Source: Halomonas sp. CH40 (GTDB taxonomy: Bacteria; Pseudomonadota; Gammaproteobacteria; Pseudomonadales; Halomonadaceae). From it: 64,000 nt of DNA. Both the position numbers and the translations under genes were made by a program. The stretch spans positions 434,001 through 498,000 of the forward strand of contig CP112982.1 in assembly GCA_041875495.1 (NCBI GenBank). The letters are read 5' to 3'. The notes under the pieces are model-generated. The model did not search any database, was not told where the DNA came from, and worked only from the letters and a program-made list of their open reading frames with translations. Positions 27,147 to 36,315 of the stretch are shown piece after piece (the first letter of the stretch is position 1; each line of letters begins with the position of its first letter).

Positions 27147-27213
27147 CTATCAGCTTCCTCTTATCAGTGAACAGGACAATGAACGAGTGTCCATATCCGA
27201 CGTCCTAACAGTA

Positions 27214-27232
27214 TTGAATGATAATAAGTTGC
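27214..27232. promoter_or_regulatory. Fur-like box upstream of the iron-binding-protein gene
   Basis: TTGAATGATAATAAGTTGC matches the 19-base Fur consensus (GATAATGATAATCATTATC) at 12 positions by eye, with the central ATGATAAT intact. It lies about 70 bases upstream of the minus-strand start at 27146, as expected for iron repression. Confidence 0.6.
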
Positions 27233-27409
27233 ATTACCAGTTTCGTCAATGTAAGGGTCTTTGAGCGCATCGTCAAGCAAATGAGAAAGAAAATCATCCG
27301 TTTTCACGGTGGGCGATTTTTACCGCCAGTAGGCGCAAACCCCTTATGCTTTAGGAGATAAACCGCTGTATCTGCCCGCACAGCAGGTGCATTATGTTCA
27401 GATAGAAAA

Positions 27410-27428
27410 TAGAATGAGAATAACTTTC
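27410..27428. promoter_or_regulatory. Fur-like box upstream of the iron transporter ATPase gene
   Basis: AGAATGAGAATAACTTTCA contains the AATGAGAAT half of a Fur box; in the best frame about 13 of 19 positions match the consensus. It sits about 60 bases before the ATG at 27487. With the first box it would put both divergent genes under iron control. The rest of the 340-base gap 27147-27486 holds nothing else I recognise. Confidence 0.6.
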
Positions 27429-27486
27429 AGTTTTAATACGCACTTGCATTTCGCAGGCGTTATATTCAACACGATGGCGGAGAGTC

Positions 27487-28584
27487 ATGACGGCAACAGT
27501 GAAAGCAGCAGAAATCGCCGCGCCGACAAATGCCTTGGCGCTGCATGATGTGCGTCATTCCTTTGATGGCAATCAGGTTGTCAAAGGCGTGGAACTTGAA
27601 GTTGAGCCGGGAGAGGTGGTTTGCCTGTTGGGGCCTTCGGGCTGCGGCAAGACGACCTTGCTGCGTATCGCTGCCGGGCTGGAAACCCTTCAGGAAGGCA
27701 GCGTTGAGCTTAACGGCCAGGTCATTGCCCGGCCCGGTATGCGCCATCTGCCACCCGAAAAGCGCAGTGTCGGGCTGGCCTTTCAGGATTCAGCGTTATT
27801 CCCACACCTGAGCGTGGTGGAAAATGTCACCTTTGGGCTGAAGCATCTGCCCGCAGCCAAACGTCGCCCCCGAGCTATTGAGTTGCTTGAGCAGTTGGGT
27901 ATGGCGGATTACATCGATACCTACCCGCATATGCTGTCGGGCGGCCAGCAGCAGCGCGTAGCGCTGGCTCGCGCCATGGCACCTGGCCCACAACTGATGC
28001 TGCTGGATGAGCCATTTTCCAGCCTGGATGCGCGCCTGCGCGACCAGATCCGCGACGATACCCTGCATGTGCTGAAAAAAGTCGGTGCGGCGACTTTGCT
28101 GGTGACCCATGACCCGGAAGAAGCGATGTTCATGGCTGATCGCATTGCTCTGATGCGTGATGGCCAGATCATTCAGACCGGTACACCCAGGGAACTTTAT
28201 TGCGCGCCCAATGACCCCTTTGTGGTGACCTTCTTTGGTGAGGTCAACGAGCTTGAAGGGGTGGTCAAGGATGGCAAGGTGCAAACACCGGTAGGCGAGG
28301 TGGAAGCAGGGGGCATCCCTGACGGCAGCCCGGCCAAGGTAATGATCCGCCCGGAGGCGCTGCGCATTGAGGAGCGCGACCTGCCCGCTGAAGCGCATGA
28401 TCACAGCCACGTTATCATGGCCAAGTTACTGGGCCGCACCAGCCTGATACACCTGTGCGCGCATAACAACAGCGGCGACGAAGCGCATCTGCATGCCCGA
28501 GTTTCAGGGCTGTTCCTGCCTGGGGAAGGCCAGCCGGTGGATATTCACCTCGACCTCTCCCAGGTATTTGTCTTTCCGATGTAA
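27487..28584 (+). CDS. Iron ABC transporter ATP-binding protein (FbpC type)
   Basis: ATPase of a ferric iron importer, 365 residues. Walker A GPSGCGKTT (about 50), signature LSGGQQQRVALARA (about 152), Walker B LMLLDEPFSSLD (about 172) and the switch His in VTHDPEEA are all present. A C-terminal regulatory domain (about 245-365) resembles the TOBE-like domain of FbpC/PotA-type ATPases. GGAG precedes the start. It converges on the permease gene with only about 40 bases between the stops, and it is divergent from the binding-protein gene. Confidence 0.9.
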   Translation: MTATVKAAEIAAPTNALALHDVRHSFDGNQVVKGVELEVEPGEVVCLLGPSGCGKTTLLRIAAGLETLQEGSVELNGQVIARPGMRHLPPEKRSVGLAFQDSALFPHLSVVENVTFGLKHLPAAKRRPRAIELLEQLGMADYIDTYPHMLSGGQQQRVALARAMAPGPQLMLLDEPFSSLDARLRDQIRDDTLHVLKKVGAATLLVTHDPEEAMFMADRIALMRDGQIIQTGTPRELYCAPNDPFVVTFFGEVNELEGVVKDGKVQTPVGEVEAGGIPDGSPAKVMIRPEALRIEERDLPAEAHDHSHVIMAKLLGRTSLIHLCAHNNSGDEAHLHARVSGLFLPGEGQPVDIHLDLSQVFVFPM

Positions 28585-28624
28585 CGGTGCTTGGTGAATC
28601 GTGAGCAGTGAATAGTTTAGCGGC

Positions 28625-30310
28625 TTAGTGCCCGCTTCCAGGGCGGGCACGGCGCATGGCCATGCTAAGCAGGATAACTGGAATAATCCCCACCACGACA
28701 ATCGCCAACGATGCCGTTGAGGCCTCTGCCAAGCGCTCATCCGCCGCCAGATTATGTGCCCGCACCGCCAAGGTGTCGAAGTTGAACGGGCGCAATATGA
28801 TGGTGGCGGGCAATTCCTTCATGACATCCACAAACACCAGAATACCGGCAGCCAGCAGGCTGCTGCGCATCAGTGGGGTATGAATGCGCCGTAGGGTACC
28901 GCCGGCTGTCTGGCCAAGCGTGCGTGATGCAGCGTCCATGCTGGGGGTGACCTTACCCAGGCTGGCTTCCACGGCGTTGAAAGACACTGCCAGAAAGCGC
29001 ACCACATAGGCGTAGATCAGAATAAAAGCTGAGCCGCTGAAAATCAGCCCGATAATCACGCCGTAAGTATCCCGAGTCCACAGGTTGATGGTGTTATCCA
29101 GCCAGGCAAAGGGAATCAGAATGCCCACGGCCACCACCGAGCCGGGAATGGCATAGCCCATGGCGGCTATCCGTGAGCTGAAGCGGGCAAAGGGTGTGTT
29201 GTGGATGCGCACACCATAGCTGAGCAGCATGGCCAGGCCGACTGCCAGCACGGCGGCCAGCGCGGCCAGCGCCAGGCTGTTAAAGGCGAAACCGAAAAAG
29301 CGCGTGCCGAACAGGCTGTCGCCTTCAGTGATGGCCATTTCGAGCAGAATGCCGCTAGGCAGCAGAAAGCCAATCAAGACGGGCAGGAGGCAAAAGATCA
29401 CCGCTGCTGCCGATCGCCAGCCATACAGTACATACTCGGGCAATTGCTGGTAGCGATTGGTGGTATGAAAGTAGCGCCGCTTGCCGCGGGACCAACGTTC
29501 AAGCAGCACCAAAGCAACCACAAAAGCCAGCAGGCAAGCCGCCAGTTGAGCTGCTGCAACGGGTTCCCCCAGCCCGAACCAGGTACGATAGATGCCAGTG
29601 GTAAAGGTATCCACGCCAAAGAACTGCACGGCGCCAAACTCGTTAAGAGTTTCCATCAGTACCAGGGAAACCCCGCCCACCAGCGCTGGTCGGGAAAGCG
29701 GCACCGCCACGCTGGCAAACAGGTGCCAGGGGCCGCGTCCCAGCGTTCTGCCAACGTCAAGAACACATACCGACTGCTCCAGAAACGAGGCCCGTGCCAG
29801 CAGGTAGACGTAAGGGTAAAGTACCAGAGTGATCAGCGTAGCCGCGCCGCCCAGTGAACGGATGTTGGGGAAGTAATAATCACCGTGGGCCCAGCCAAAC
29901 GTTTCGCGCAGCAGGCTTTGCAGAGGGCCGGCAAACTGCAGAAAGTCCGTATAGGCGTAGGCGATCACGTAAGTCGGCACCGCCAGAGGCAGTAGCAGCG
30001 CCCACTCAAAAATGCGTTTACCCGGAAAGCGGCACATGACCACCAGCCAGGCGGTGCCCGTCCCGATCAGTAAAGTACCGATGCCAACAAACAGCACCAG
30101 CCAGAAGGTATTGGTCAGGTAACGGGGCAGCACCGTGCTGGCCAGATGCTGCCAGATGCCGTCAGTGGGCATGAAAATATGCGCAAAAATGACGATAACG
30201 GGCAGCGCCACCACTAGAGCAATGCCAAAAAGAATCAATGACCAGACATTGAACCGGCTAACCAGCCGCTTGAGTAGCGAGTCGAATCCACGATCGGCAG
30301 TCTGAGACAA
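28625..30310 (-). CDS. Iron ABC transporter permease (FbpB type, fused two-domain)
   Basis: A 561-residue membrane protein with two tandem permease domains (about 12 membrane segments), the usual single-chain form of FbpB permeases. It starts at a TTG (30310) with AAGGAG seven bases upstream. EAA-type loops occur in each half (LDVGRTLGRGPWHLFASVAVP and MDAASRTLGQTAGGTLRRIH). The last codons form a perfect 8-bp stem (GTGCCCGC/GCGGGCAC) ending at the stop. A weaker Fur-like box lies 180 bases upstream. It is the partner of the receptor at 26106 and the ATPase at 27487. Confidence 0.9.
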   Translation of the reverse strand: MSQTADRGFDSLLKRLVSRFNVWSLILFGIALVVALPVIVIFAHIFMPTDGIWQHLASTVLPRYLTNTFWLVLFVGIGTLLIGTGTAWLVVMCRFPGKRIFEWALLLPLAVPTYVIAYAYTDFLQFAGPLQSLLRETFGWAHGDYYFPNIRSLGGAATLITLVLYPYVYLLARASFLEQSVCVLDVGRTLGRGPWHLFASVAVPLSRPALVGGVSLVLMETLNEFGAVQFFGVDTFTTGIYRTWFGLGEPVAAAQLAACLLAFVVALVLLERWSRGKRRYFHTTNRYQQLPEYVLYGWRSAAAVIFCLLPVLIGFLLPSGILLEMAITEGDSLFGTRFFGFAFNSLALAALAAVLAVGLAMLLSYGVRIHNTPFARFSSRIAAMGYAIPGSVVAVGILIPFAWLDNTINLWTRDTYGVIIGLIFSGSAFILIYAYVVRFLAVSFNAVEASLGKVTPSMDAASRTLGQTAGGTLRRIHTPLMRSSLLAAGILVFVDVMKELPATIILRPFNFDTLAVRAHNLAADERLAEASTASLAIVVVGIIPVILLSMAMRRARPGSGH

Positions 30311-30486
30311 CTGTCTTCTCCTTAAAACTATGAAGGTGTGAAGCGGGTTAGCATTTGCCCATCAACATCGCGAACGGAGTGAACACGGTGACGCAAGGTG
30401 TGGATTCTGGTGGTCGTCAAAAGAGTCCGGCGCGATTGATAGCAGCGTGAGGAACTGCGGGCACCCGTAACGGCGATGCGAACCAG

Positions 30487-30507
30487 TATCAAATGCTAAT
30501 CATACCA
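30487..30507. promoter_or_regulatory. Possible Fur box upstream of the iron permease
   Basis: On the minus strand the stretch TATGATTAGCATTTGATA has ATGAT and CATT at Fur-like spacing, about 10 of 19 consensus positions. It lies 180 bases before the TTG start. Context (iron transporter) makes it worth noting, but the match is modest. The remainder of the 343-base gap 30311-30652 contains the TRAP operon terminator and nothing else I can assign. Confidence 0.35.
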
Positions 30508-30593
30508 TCTGGCACCTGACTTAACGATGTGAAATCCATGCGACATGCCGCCACTTGGCCGCTCGCAGCCTACCATTTTTATAGGCCGGGAAG

Positions 30594-30620
30594 TAAAAAG
30601 CCCCCTGCTGGGCAAGGGGC
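30594..30620 (-). terminator. Rho-independent terminator of the TRAP transporter operon
   Basis: The arms GCCCC(T) and (A)GGGGC, extended through TTGCCCAGCAGG, form a strong hairpin (30600-30620) followed on the minus strand by TTTTTA. It lies 33 bases after the dctM-like stop. Confidence 0.85.
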
Positions 30621-30652
30621 TAAGAACAATACTTATAGATAGCGCCTGCTTC

Positions 30653-32020
30653 TTATCTGCTGTAAACCAGATTGGGCAACCAGGTCGCCAGCGGCTCAAA
30701 GAAGAATACCAGCATCAGGCCGAGTAGCTGGAGTAATACGAAGGGCGCCACCCCCTTGTAGATGTCCATTGTCTGAATCGAAGGGGGGCAGACCCCTTTG
30801 ATATAGAAGAGCGCAAACCCGACCGGCGGGGTGATAAACGAGGTCTGCAGGCAAATCGCGAACAGAATCGCAAACCAGACCGGCTCAACGCCCAAGCTGA
30901 ACACCACAGGTGCTACCAGCGGCAGAATGATCAGGGTGATCTCGACCCAGTCCAGGAAGAAGCCGAGCAGGAAAACTACCAGCAGGATGGTCAGCACGAT
31001 ACCGGCGGTACCAAACGGCAAACCGGTGACGGCATCACGGATAACATCATCGCCACCCAGGCCGCGCAGCACCGCTGCGAAAACGGTAGCGCCAATGAAG
31101 ATGCCGAAAATGAACGCTGTGGTGCGGGTCGTCTGATAAAGCGCGCTGGACATGACGTTGAAGTTAAGACGGCGGCTGAAAAGAGCCAGCACAGTGGCGC
31201 CCAGAGCACCCACGGCAGAGGCTTCCGTCGTGGTGGCAAAGCCGGTGAAAATCGACCCCAGCACCGCAACGATCAGCGCCATAGGGGGCAGCACGGCAAT
31301 CAGAACCTCCAGCAGTGCGCGCCCGTTGAGGGGCTCACGATTCTTGGGGGCGGGTGCCAGATCCTTCTTGATGTAAGCAGCGATAATGATAAAGGCGATA
31401 TACATGACGCCGAGCATTACCCCAGGGATCAGCGCGCCCATAAACAAACGCCCGACAGACGCTTCTGAAGTGCCCAGGCGATCCGCCATCAGCACCAGCA
31501 TGATGCTGGGCGGTACGAGTATCCCCAGGGTGCCGACCGAACAGGCCGTTCCTACCGCCAGCGATTTGTTGTAGTTGGCCTTGAGCATTGGGCCGATAGA
31601 AAGCATCCCCAGCAGGACGACCGAGGCGCCGACGATACCGGTGGAGGCGGCCAGCAGAATACCCACAATTACCACGGTGACGGCGTAGCCGCCGCGTAGG
31701 CCGCCCATCACGCGTACCAGCGAATTCATCAGGCGTTCGGCAATGCCGGAGCGGTCCAGCATGATGCCCATGAAAATAAACAGCGGCAGTGCCACCATTA
31801 GCTCATTGGCCACGATCCCGTAGAACCGCTGGCTAAGAACGCCAATGGTGCCCCCCCAGGTGAACCACAGGTTGGCGTCGAAATACTCGACCATGACGTG
31901 GCCGATAATAGCGAACAGAAAGCCGATACCGGCAAGAGACCAGGCAACCGGAAAACCCAGCAGCAATAGCCCCATGAAACTGGCAAACATGCCAATAACG
32001 AGAAGTTCTTCAATACCCAT
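30653..32020 (-). CDS. TRAP transporter large permease (DctM family)
   Basis: Large membrane subunit of a tripartite ATP-independent periplasmic transporter, 455 residues with about 12 membrane segments. Family features are PLFIFMGIMLDRSGIAERLM and GTLGILVPPSIMLVLMADRLGTSEASVGRLFMGALIPG. It is the last gene of the dctP-dctQ-dctM order. The transport is driven by a sodium or proton gradient; in halophiles it is usually sodium. Substrate choice is set by the binding protein. Confidence 0.92.
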   Translation of the reverse strand: MGIEELLVIGMFASFMGLLLLGFPVAWSLAGIGFLFAIIGHVMVEYFDANLWFTWGGTIGVLSQRFYGIVANELMVALPLFIFMGIMLDRSGIAERLMNSLVRVMGGLRGGYAVTVVIVGILLAASTGIVGASVVLLGMLSIGPMLKANYNKSLAVGTACSVGTLGILVPPSIMLVLMADRLGTSEASVGRLFMGALIPGVMLGVMYIAFIIIAAYIKKDLAPAPKNREPLNGRALLEVLIAVLPPMALIVAVLGSIFTGFATTTEASAVGALGATVLALFSRRLNFNVMSSALYQTTRTTAFIFGIFIGATVFAAVLRGLGGDDVIRDAVTGLPFGTAGIVLTILLVVFLLGFFLDWVEITLIILPLVAPVVFSLGVEPVWFAILFAICLQTSFITPPVGFALFYIKGVCPPSIQTMDIYKGVAPFVLLQLLGLMLVFFFEPLATWLPNLVYSR

Positions 32021-32041
32021 ATTAATCCCCGGTATCAGGCG

Positions 32042-32617
32042 TTAGCGGAAGTCGGTCGGGTGCGTTGGCCGCACTTCCCGAGGAAACTTGAAGAGATAGG
32101 TGGTGCATCGTAGTAGACGCGACACCATGGCAACGGCAATCAGTATCATGCCGATGGGCAGGGTGCTCTTAAGGATGAACCGGTAAGGCAAGCCACTGGG
32201 TGCTTGAGAATTTTCGCCCTGCTCGAATGACCGGTAAGCATATTCAATTAGCTGGTCGATAATGAAATACAGCAAGGGCAGCATCAAAAGCGCGATGCCA
32301 AGCAGCTCGATCCATGCCATCAGGCGCAGTGAAAAACGCTCACGCAGAACATCCACGCGCACGTGATCATCGGTCACGATGGCATAGGCCAGTGTCATGA
32401 TCATGGTGGCACCAAAGAAGTGCCAGGAAAGCTCCTCCAGCGCAATAGAGCCGCGCCCAAGGATAAAGCGGCTGAAGACGTTAGTCAGGACAACCGCAAT
32501 AGTGACAACCCACAGCCAGGAAAGCAGTTTGCCGGAAAAAGCAATCATGGAATCCAGCCGAAAACTTAACGCATTGGTGGGAAGCGTCTTTGACGGATCC
32601 TGGGAAGGCGTAGACAT
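32042..32617 (-). CDS. TRAP transporter small permease (DctQ family)
   Basis: A 191-residue protein with four hydrophobic segments, the DctQ subunit that bridges to the large permease. ELSWHFFGATMIMTLAYAIVTDDHVRVDVL is the typical DctQ signature stretch (about residues 62-91). Its stop lies 21 bases from the start of the large permease and its start 78 bases from the binding-protein stop. Confidence 0.9.
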   Translation of the reverse strand: MSTPSQDPSKTLPTNALSFRLDSMIAFSGKLLSWLWVVTIAVVLTNVFSRFILGRGSIALEELSWHFFGATMIMTLAYAIVTDDHVRVDVLRERFSLRLMAWIELLGIALLMLPLLYFIIDQLIEYAYRSFEQGENSQAPSGLPYRFILKSTLPIGMILIAVAMVSRLLRCTTYLFKFPREVRPTHPTDFR

Positions 32618-32695
32618 AGTATCAGTCTCATGTGTCTTGGCATGAACAAGGCCGGAGCATCATGACGATGCCCCGGCCAGTCGTATCACAGGCAA

Positions 32696-33811
32696 TTAGT
32701 CCAGCTGCTGGATGTTCTCAGGCAGGTAGTATTCTTTCGGCAGGTAGCCTTTGGTGCGCCACTCGCCGTGAATACGCATCCAGTCCTGCTGGCTGTCGAG
32801 CACGCGACGGAACATCTCGTCTTCGTTGGCGATTTCCTGCTGGACTTCATGGGTAATAGTGCGCAGTTCCTGCAGAACTTCTTCCGGCAGAACCTGAGCG
32901 TTAACACCTTCTTCTACGAAGCCCTGCAAGGCCAGCGGGTTTTCCCACTCGCTTTCAGACAGGCCGAAAAGCGTTGCTGAGCGGCAGCCCATCTCGATCT
33001 GGGCGCGGGTGGCATCTTCCAGGCCTTCCCAGGAATCCTTGTTGATCAGCAGGTGAGCCGTTGTAAACGTCTGGTGCCAACCTGGCATCAGATAGTTATT
33101 GACGATTTCCTGCATGCCCAGAATGCGGTCAACCGCAGGGGCCGAGAACTCGGTAGCGTCAATGGTGCCGCGCTCCATTGCCTGGTAAAGCTCGCCACCC
33201 GGCAGCATGGTAACGGAAGCACCAAGGCGCTCCATAACGCGTCCGCCAATACCCGCAAAGCGAATACGCAGTCCGTCCATCTGATCAAGCGATTCAACCG
33301 GCTCGGCAAACCAGCCAGCGGCTTCCGGGCCAATCATGCTGCAAAGTAGCGGATGAACGTTGTAGGGTTCGTAGATTTCCTTTAACAGTTCGTGGCCGTC
33401 ACCGTGATAGTGCCAGGCCAGATAGGAAGAAGGTTCCATACCGAAGGGGGCGCCTGCATACAGCGGCAGTGAAGGAATGCTGCCCTGGTCATAGCCAACC
33501 CAGGTAAAGCCTGCCGGATACTGGCCTTCAGAGACCGCATCGAGAATCTCAAACGCAGGAATCAATTCTCCTGGCTCATAGTAGCGCAGGTTGATATTGC
33601 CGCCGGATACAGCCTCAAGGCTTTCAGAAAGGTGCACAACCGGTGTGCTCAAGCCGACAAGATTGGATGGAAACGCAATCGGCACCTGCCAGCGAACACT
33701 TTCCTGGGCGTTGGCTGCCGTAGCCATGGTGCCCGTTGCCATCATCACAGCAGCAGCTGTGCCGGCGAGCTTGAAACGCATTGACGCTTTTGTGCGGGTC
33801 ATCATATTCAT
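32696..33811 (-). CDS. TRAP transporter substrate-binding protein, TakP-like (2-oxoacid type)
   Basis: Periplasmic receptor, 371 residues, with a signal peptide (about 1-35, cleavage at ANA). The mature protein follows the TakP pattern: AFEILDAVSEGQ, the aromatic YLAWHYHGDG, GPEAAGWF, RIRFAGIGGRVMERLGA with the binding arginine, and LPGGELYQAMERGTIDATEF. TakP homologues bind pyruvate and other 2-oxoacids with a cation. The operon's upstream region holds palindromes of the PdhR/LldR type, which supports a pyruvate- or lactate-like substrate. The assignment of substrate is inference. Confidence 0.88.
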   Translation of the reverse strand: MNMMTRTKASMRFKLAGTAAAVMMATGTMATAANAQESVRWQVPIAFPSNLVGLSTPVVHLSESLEAVSGGNINLRYYEPGELIPAFEILDAVSEGQYPAGFTWVGYDQGSIPSLPLYAGAPFGMEPSSYLAWHYHGDGHELLKEIYEPYNVHPLLCSMIGPEAAGWFAEPVESLDQMDGLRIRFAGIGGRVMERLGASVTMLPGGELYQAMERGTIDATEFSAPAVDRILGMQEIVNNYLMPGWHQTFTTAHLLINKDSWEGLEDATRAQIEMGCRSATLFGLSESEWENPLALQGFVEEGVNAQVLPEEVLQELRTITHEVQQEIANEDEMFRRVLDSQQDWMRIHGEWRTKGYLPKEYYLPENIQQLD

Positions 33812-33960
33812 GAACCTTTCTCCGCTTACACTGATTGTTGTTTATTCAGATTGAACTGCCTTGGTGAGGCTATAGCCAGCCGTGCAGGTGCTCAAGTAAC
33901 AGTTTCAACACTATTCAACTCGCTGCCAGCATTGAGGTAAGCGCTGTTTTAACGATTCGC

Positions 33961-34016
33961 GCTAAAATTACTGCTAAAGACGCTATAACCAGGCTAAATA
34001 TAGGCTAAATGCTGTT
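33961..34016. repeat. Helically phased GCTAAA repeats
   Basis: GCTAAA or GCTATA occurs at 33961, 33973, 33982, 33993 and 34004, that is at spacings of 12, 9, 11 and 11 bases, followed by GCTGTTA at 34011. The last two exact units sit in AGGCTAAAT repeats. The cluster lies in the 362-base divergent region between the TRAP operon and tmcA and could be a multi-site binding region for a regulator. Confidence 0.5.
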
Positions 34017-34130
34017 ATGTTGCGTTATTTCGGAACTATTTTAAGCCAGGCCCATACGCAGAGGCGTTAGACTAATAGATAGTGCTTTTGGCATTTTTCT
34101 TGATGAGTCTGCAGTCTGAAATGGGCGTTG

Positions 34131-34145
34131 ATTGGTCTGACCAAT
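34131..34145. promoter_or_regulatory. GntR-family (PdhR/FadR/LldR-like) palindrome, site 1
   Basis: ATTGGTCTGACCAAT is a perfect palindrome around one central base. TTGGTnnnACCAA is the core recognised by GntR regulators of the FadR subfamily such as PdhR and LldR. It lies about 320 bases upstream of the TRAP receptor gene and 43 bases upstream of the tmcA start. Confidence 0.65.
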
Positions 34146-34173
34146 ATTAAATTGAAGGAGACGATTTTGCTGA

Positions 34174-36315
34174 GTGTCTGTTGCAATGACTTCTGATCAG
34201 GAAAAGATGCTTAATTGGTCTTACCAATTGCAAGACTGCCGTTGGCGTTGTCTGGTCAGAGTTGCTGGCGAGGCATCACAGCGTCAGGCGACTGCACTGG
34301 CGCTTTGGAAGGGTAGGCATTGGCAGTTGCCACTTTGGGTATCCAGCTCCCCGCCTGACCTGCTGGATGCCAGCACCTGCTTACCGCCTGCCAAGGCCAC
34401 TACGCGCTTGGGTCAAGAGCATCAGCTGGTGGTTTATGACATTCAGCGCGATGGTTTAAACCCGGATGTATTGGGTGCTCTGGGAGGCACATTAAAGGCT
34501 GGCGGCCTGCTGGTACTTTTAACAGACTCGGATTGGGGGGCTTTACCCGACCCTGATTACCGGCGTATGGCAGATTACCCCTCCAGCTGGCAGAGCCTGT
34601 CAGCACATTATCTGGCGCGCCTGAAACGCCAGTTGAACGCTGATCCTTTGGCTATTCACTGGCAGGCGGGCAAACCGCTTGATTTGCCACGACTACAGCA
34701 ACACGCCATGTCATCCGAAGACGCTACTGATAAAGGCAGTACTGATGGAGCCTGCTTGACCGGCGACCAGGCCCAGGCGGTGGCCGCCCTGGTCAATCTC
34801 AAGCGCCGCCGCCCGCTGGTGATCACTGCGGACCGGGGGCGGGGCAAAAGTGCCGCCCTGGGCATCGCCTGCGCGCGCCTGTTAGCTAAAGGCATCAATA
34901 GCCTGTGGATCACAGCGCCTCGGCCTGGGGCGGTTCAGCCGGTGTTTGAGCGGCTGGCAGAAACCTACCCTGAAGCGAGCTGGCCGTCTGCCTATAGCCT
35001 GCAGCTGCCAAGCGGCCAGCGCGTGCGTTTTATAGCCCCTGATGCATTAACGCAGGAAGTTGAGCAAGGCAGGTTAGGGGGCGATGGCAGCTACCTGTTC
35101 GTTGATGAAGCCGCTGCCATACCCGCCGCGCTGCTGGGGCGTTGGCTGAGTGCTTTCCCACGCATTGCCTTTGCCACCACTGTGCACGGTTATGAAGGCT
35201 CCGGGCGAGGCTTTGCACTGCGCTTTCGTGACCAGTTGATGCGCCACACACCGCAGTGGCGCGAAATCACCCTTGAAACCCCGGTGCGCTGGAACCCTGG
35301 CGACCCGCTGGAAGCCACCCTCAACCGGCTCCTGTTACTCAAGGCGGAGCTGCCACCCTGTTCGGCCAGCACCCGGTTTGAGTGGCTTTCCCAGGCGGCG
35401 CTGGGGCGCGATGAAGCGGCGCTTGAAGCCCTGTTCGGGCTTCTGGTTCAGTCCCACTACCGCACCACGCCCAGCGATATTCGTCAGCTGCTGGATGGCC
35501 CCGCCACCCAGCTCGGCCTGCAGGGAGAGCCAACGGCGCCCCGTGGGGTGGTGGTGACCCGCAATGAAGGCGGCTTTCCAGCCGATCTGGCCGAGCAAGT
35601 GGCCAGGGGAGAGCGCCGCCCCCAGGGGCATTTGTTGGCCCAATCGCTGGCCGCCCATGCAGGCTGTCGTGAAGCGCTGACGGCAAACTGGCGGCGGGTG
35701 ACCCGCATTGCCACTCACCCTGAGGTACGCCGCCAGGGCGTTGCCAGCACATTGCTGGCACACAGCGTTGAGCAAGCGCGCCACGATGGTATGGCGCTGT
35801 GTGGTGCCACCTTTGGTGCCGAGGCAGGGTTATTGGCGTTCTGGCAGGCGGCAGGGTTTACGCCGGTGCGGCTGGGGATTTCCAAAGATACCACCACAGG
35901 GGAAGTGGCCTTGATGGTCGCCAAGGCGTTAACCCCTGAAGGTGAAAAGATCATCCAGGCTCTGCGCCAGCGCTTGCATGCTGGCCTGCTGGCCATGCTG
36001 GCGTTTGAGCTTTCCGAGCTGCCGGCGGATATCGTGGTGCCCTTACTGGCCGAAATGCCGACCAGGCCTATCGAGAGCCATCAGGTTCAGGACGCCCGGG
36101 ATGTGGCCTTTGCCCATCGTGACCCACGCCTGGCACGTGGCGCCCTGCAGGCATTGGCCATTCATACCGCCCAGCAGAGTGTTGAGGAGGGCGTTAGCGC
36201 TGATTTACAGGCGGTCGCGAGCTGGGCGCTGCAGAATCAACCGCTGGCCAGCAGCCATAAAGCCTCGGTGGCGGCACTACGCAAGGCAGTCGCGGCCCTG
36301 CTAGGTGACGCCTGA
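34174..36315 (+). CDS. tmcA: tRNA(Met) cytidine acetyltransferase TmcA
   Basis: Uses ATP (or GTP) and acetyl-CoA to form N4-acetylcytidine at the wobble base of elongator tRNA(Met). The 713-residue protein has the N-terminal DUF1726-type domain, a helicase-like domain with Walker A TADRGRGKSAALG (about 215) and DEAAAIPA (about 311), and a GNAT domain with RIATHPEVRRQGVAS (about 510). The GTG at 34174 is the outermost start; AAGGAG (34154-34159) is rather far, so the ATG at 34186 or 34207 may be the true start. A PdhR-like palindrome lies inside the first codons, which favours a later start. Confidence 0.92.
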   Translation: MSVAMTSDQEKMLNWSYQLQDCRWRCLVRVAGEASQRQATALALWKGRHWQLPLWVSSSPPDLLDASTCLPPAKATTRLGQEHQLVVYDIQRDGLNPDVLGALGGTLKAGGLLVLLTDSDWGALPDPDYRRMADYPSSWQSLSAHYLARLKRQLNADPLAIHWQAGKPLDLPRLQQHAMSSEDATDKGSTDGACLTGDQAQAVAALVNLKRRRPLVITADRGRGKSAALGIACARLLAKGINSLWITAPRPGAVQPVFERLAETYPEASWPSAYSLQLPSGQRVRFIAPDALTQEVEQGRLGGDGSYLFVDEAAAIPAALLGRWLSAFPRIAFATTVHGYEGSGRGFALRFRDQLMRHTPQWREITLETPVRWNPGDPLEATLNRLLLLKAELPPCSASTRFEWLSQAALGRDEAALEALFGLLVQSHYRTTPSDIRQLLDGPATQLGLQGEPTAPRGVVVTRNEGGFPADLAEQVARGERRPQGHLLAQSLAAHAGCREALTANWRRVTRIATHPEVRRQGVASTLLAHSVEQARHDGMALCGATFGAEAGLLAFWQAAGFTPVRLGISKDTTTGEVALMVAKALTPEGEKIIQALRQRLHAGLLAMLAFELSELPADIVVPLLAEMPTRPIESHQVQDARDVAFAHRDPRLARGALQALAIHTAQQSVEEGVSADLQAVASWALQNQPLASSHKASVAALRKAVAALLGDA
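34213..34229. promoter_or_regulatory. PdhR-like palindrome, site 2
   Basis: AATTGGTCTTACCAATT fits the E. coli PdhR consensus AATTGGTnnnACCAATT exactly. Its centre is 83 bases from the centre of site 1, close to eight helical turns, so both sites face the same side of the DNA. It overlaps the start region of tmcA. Confidence 0.7.
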
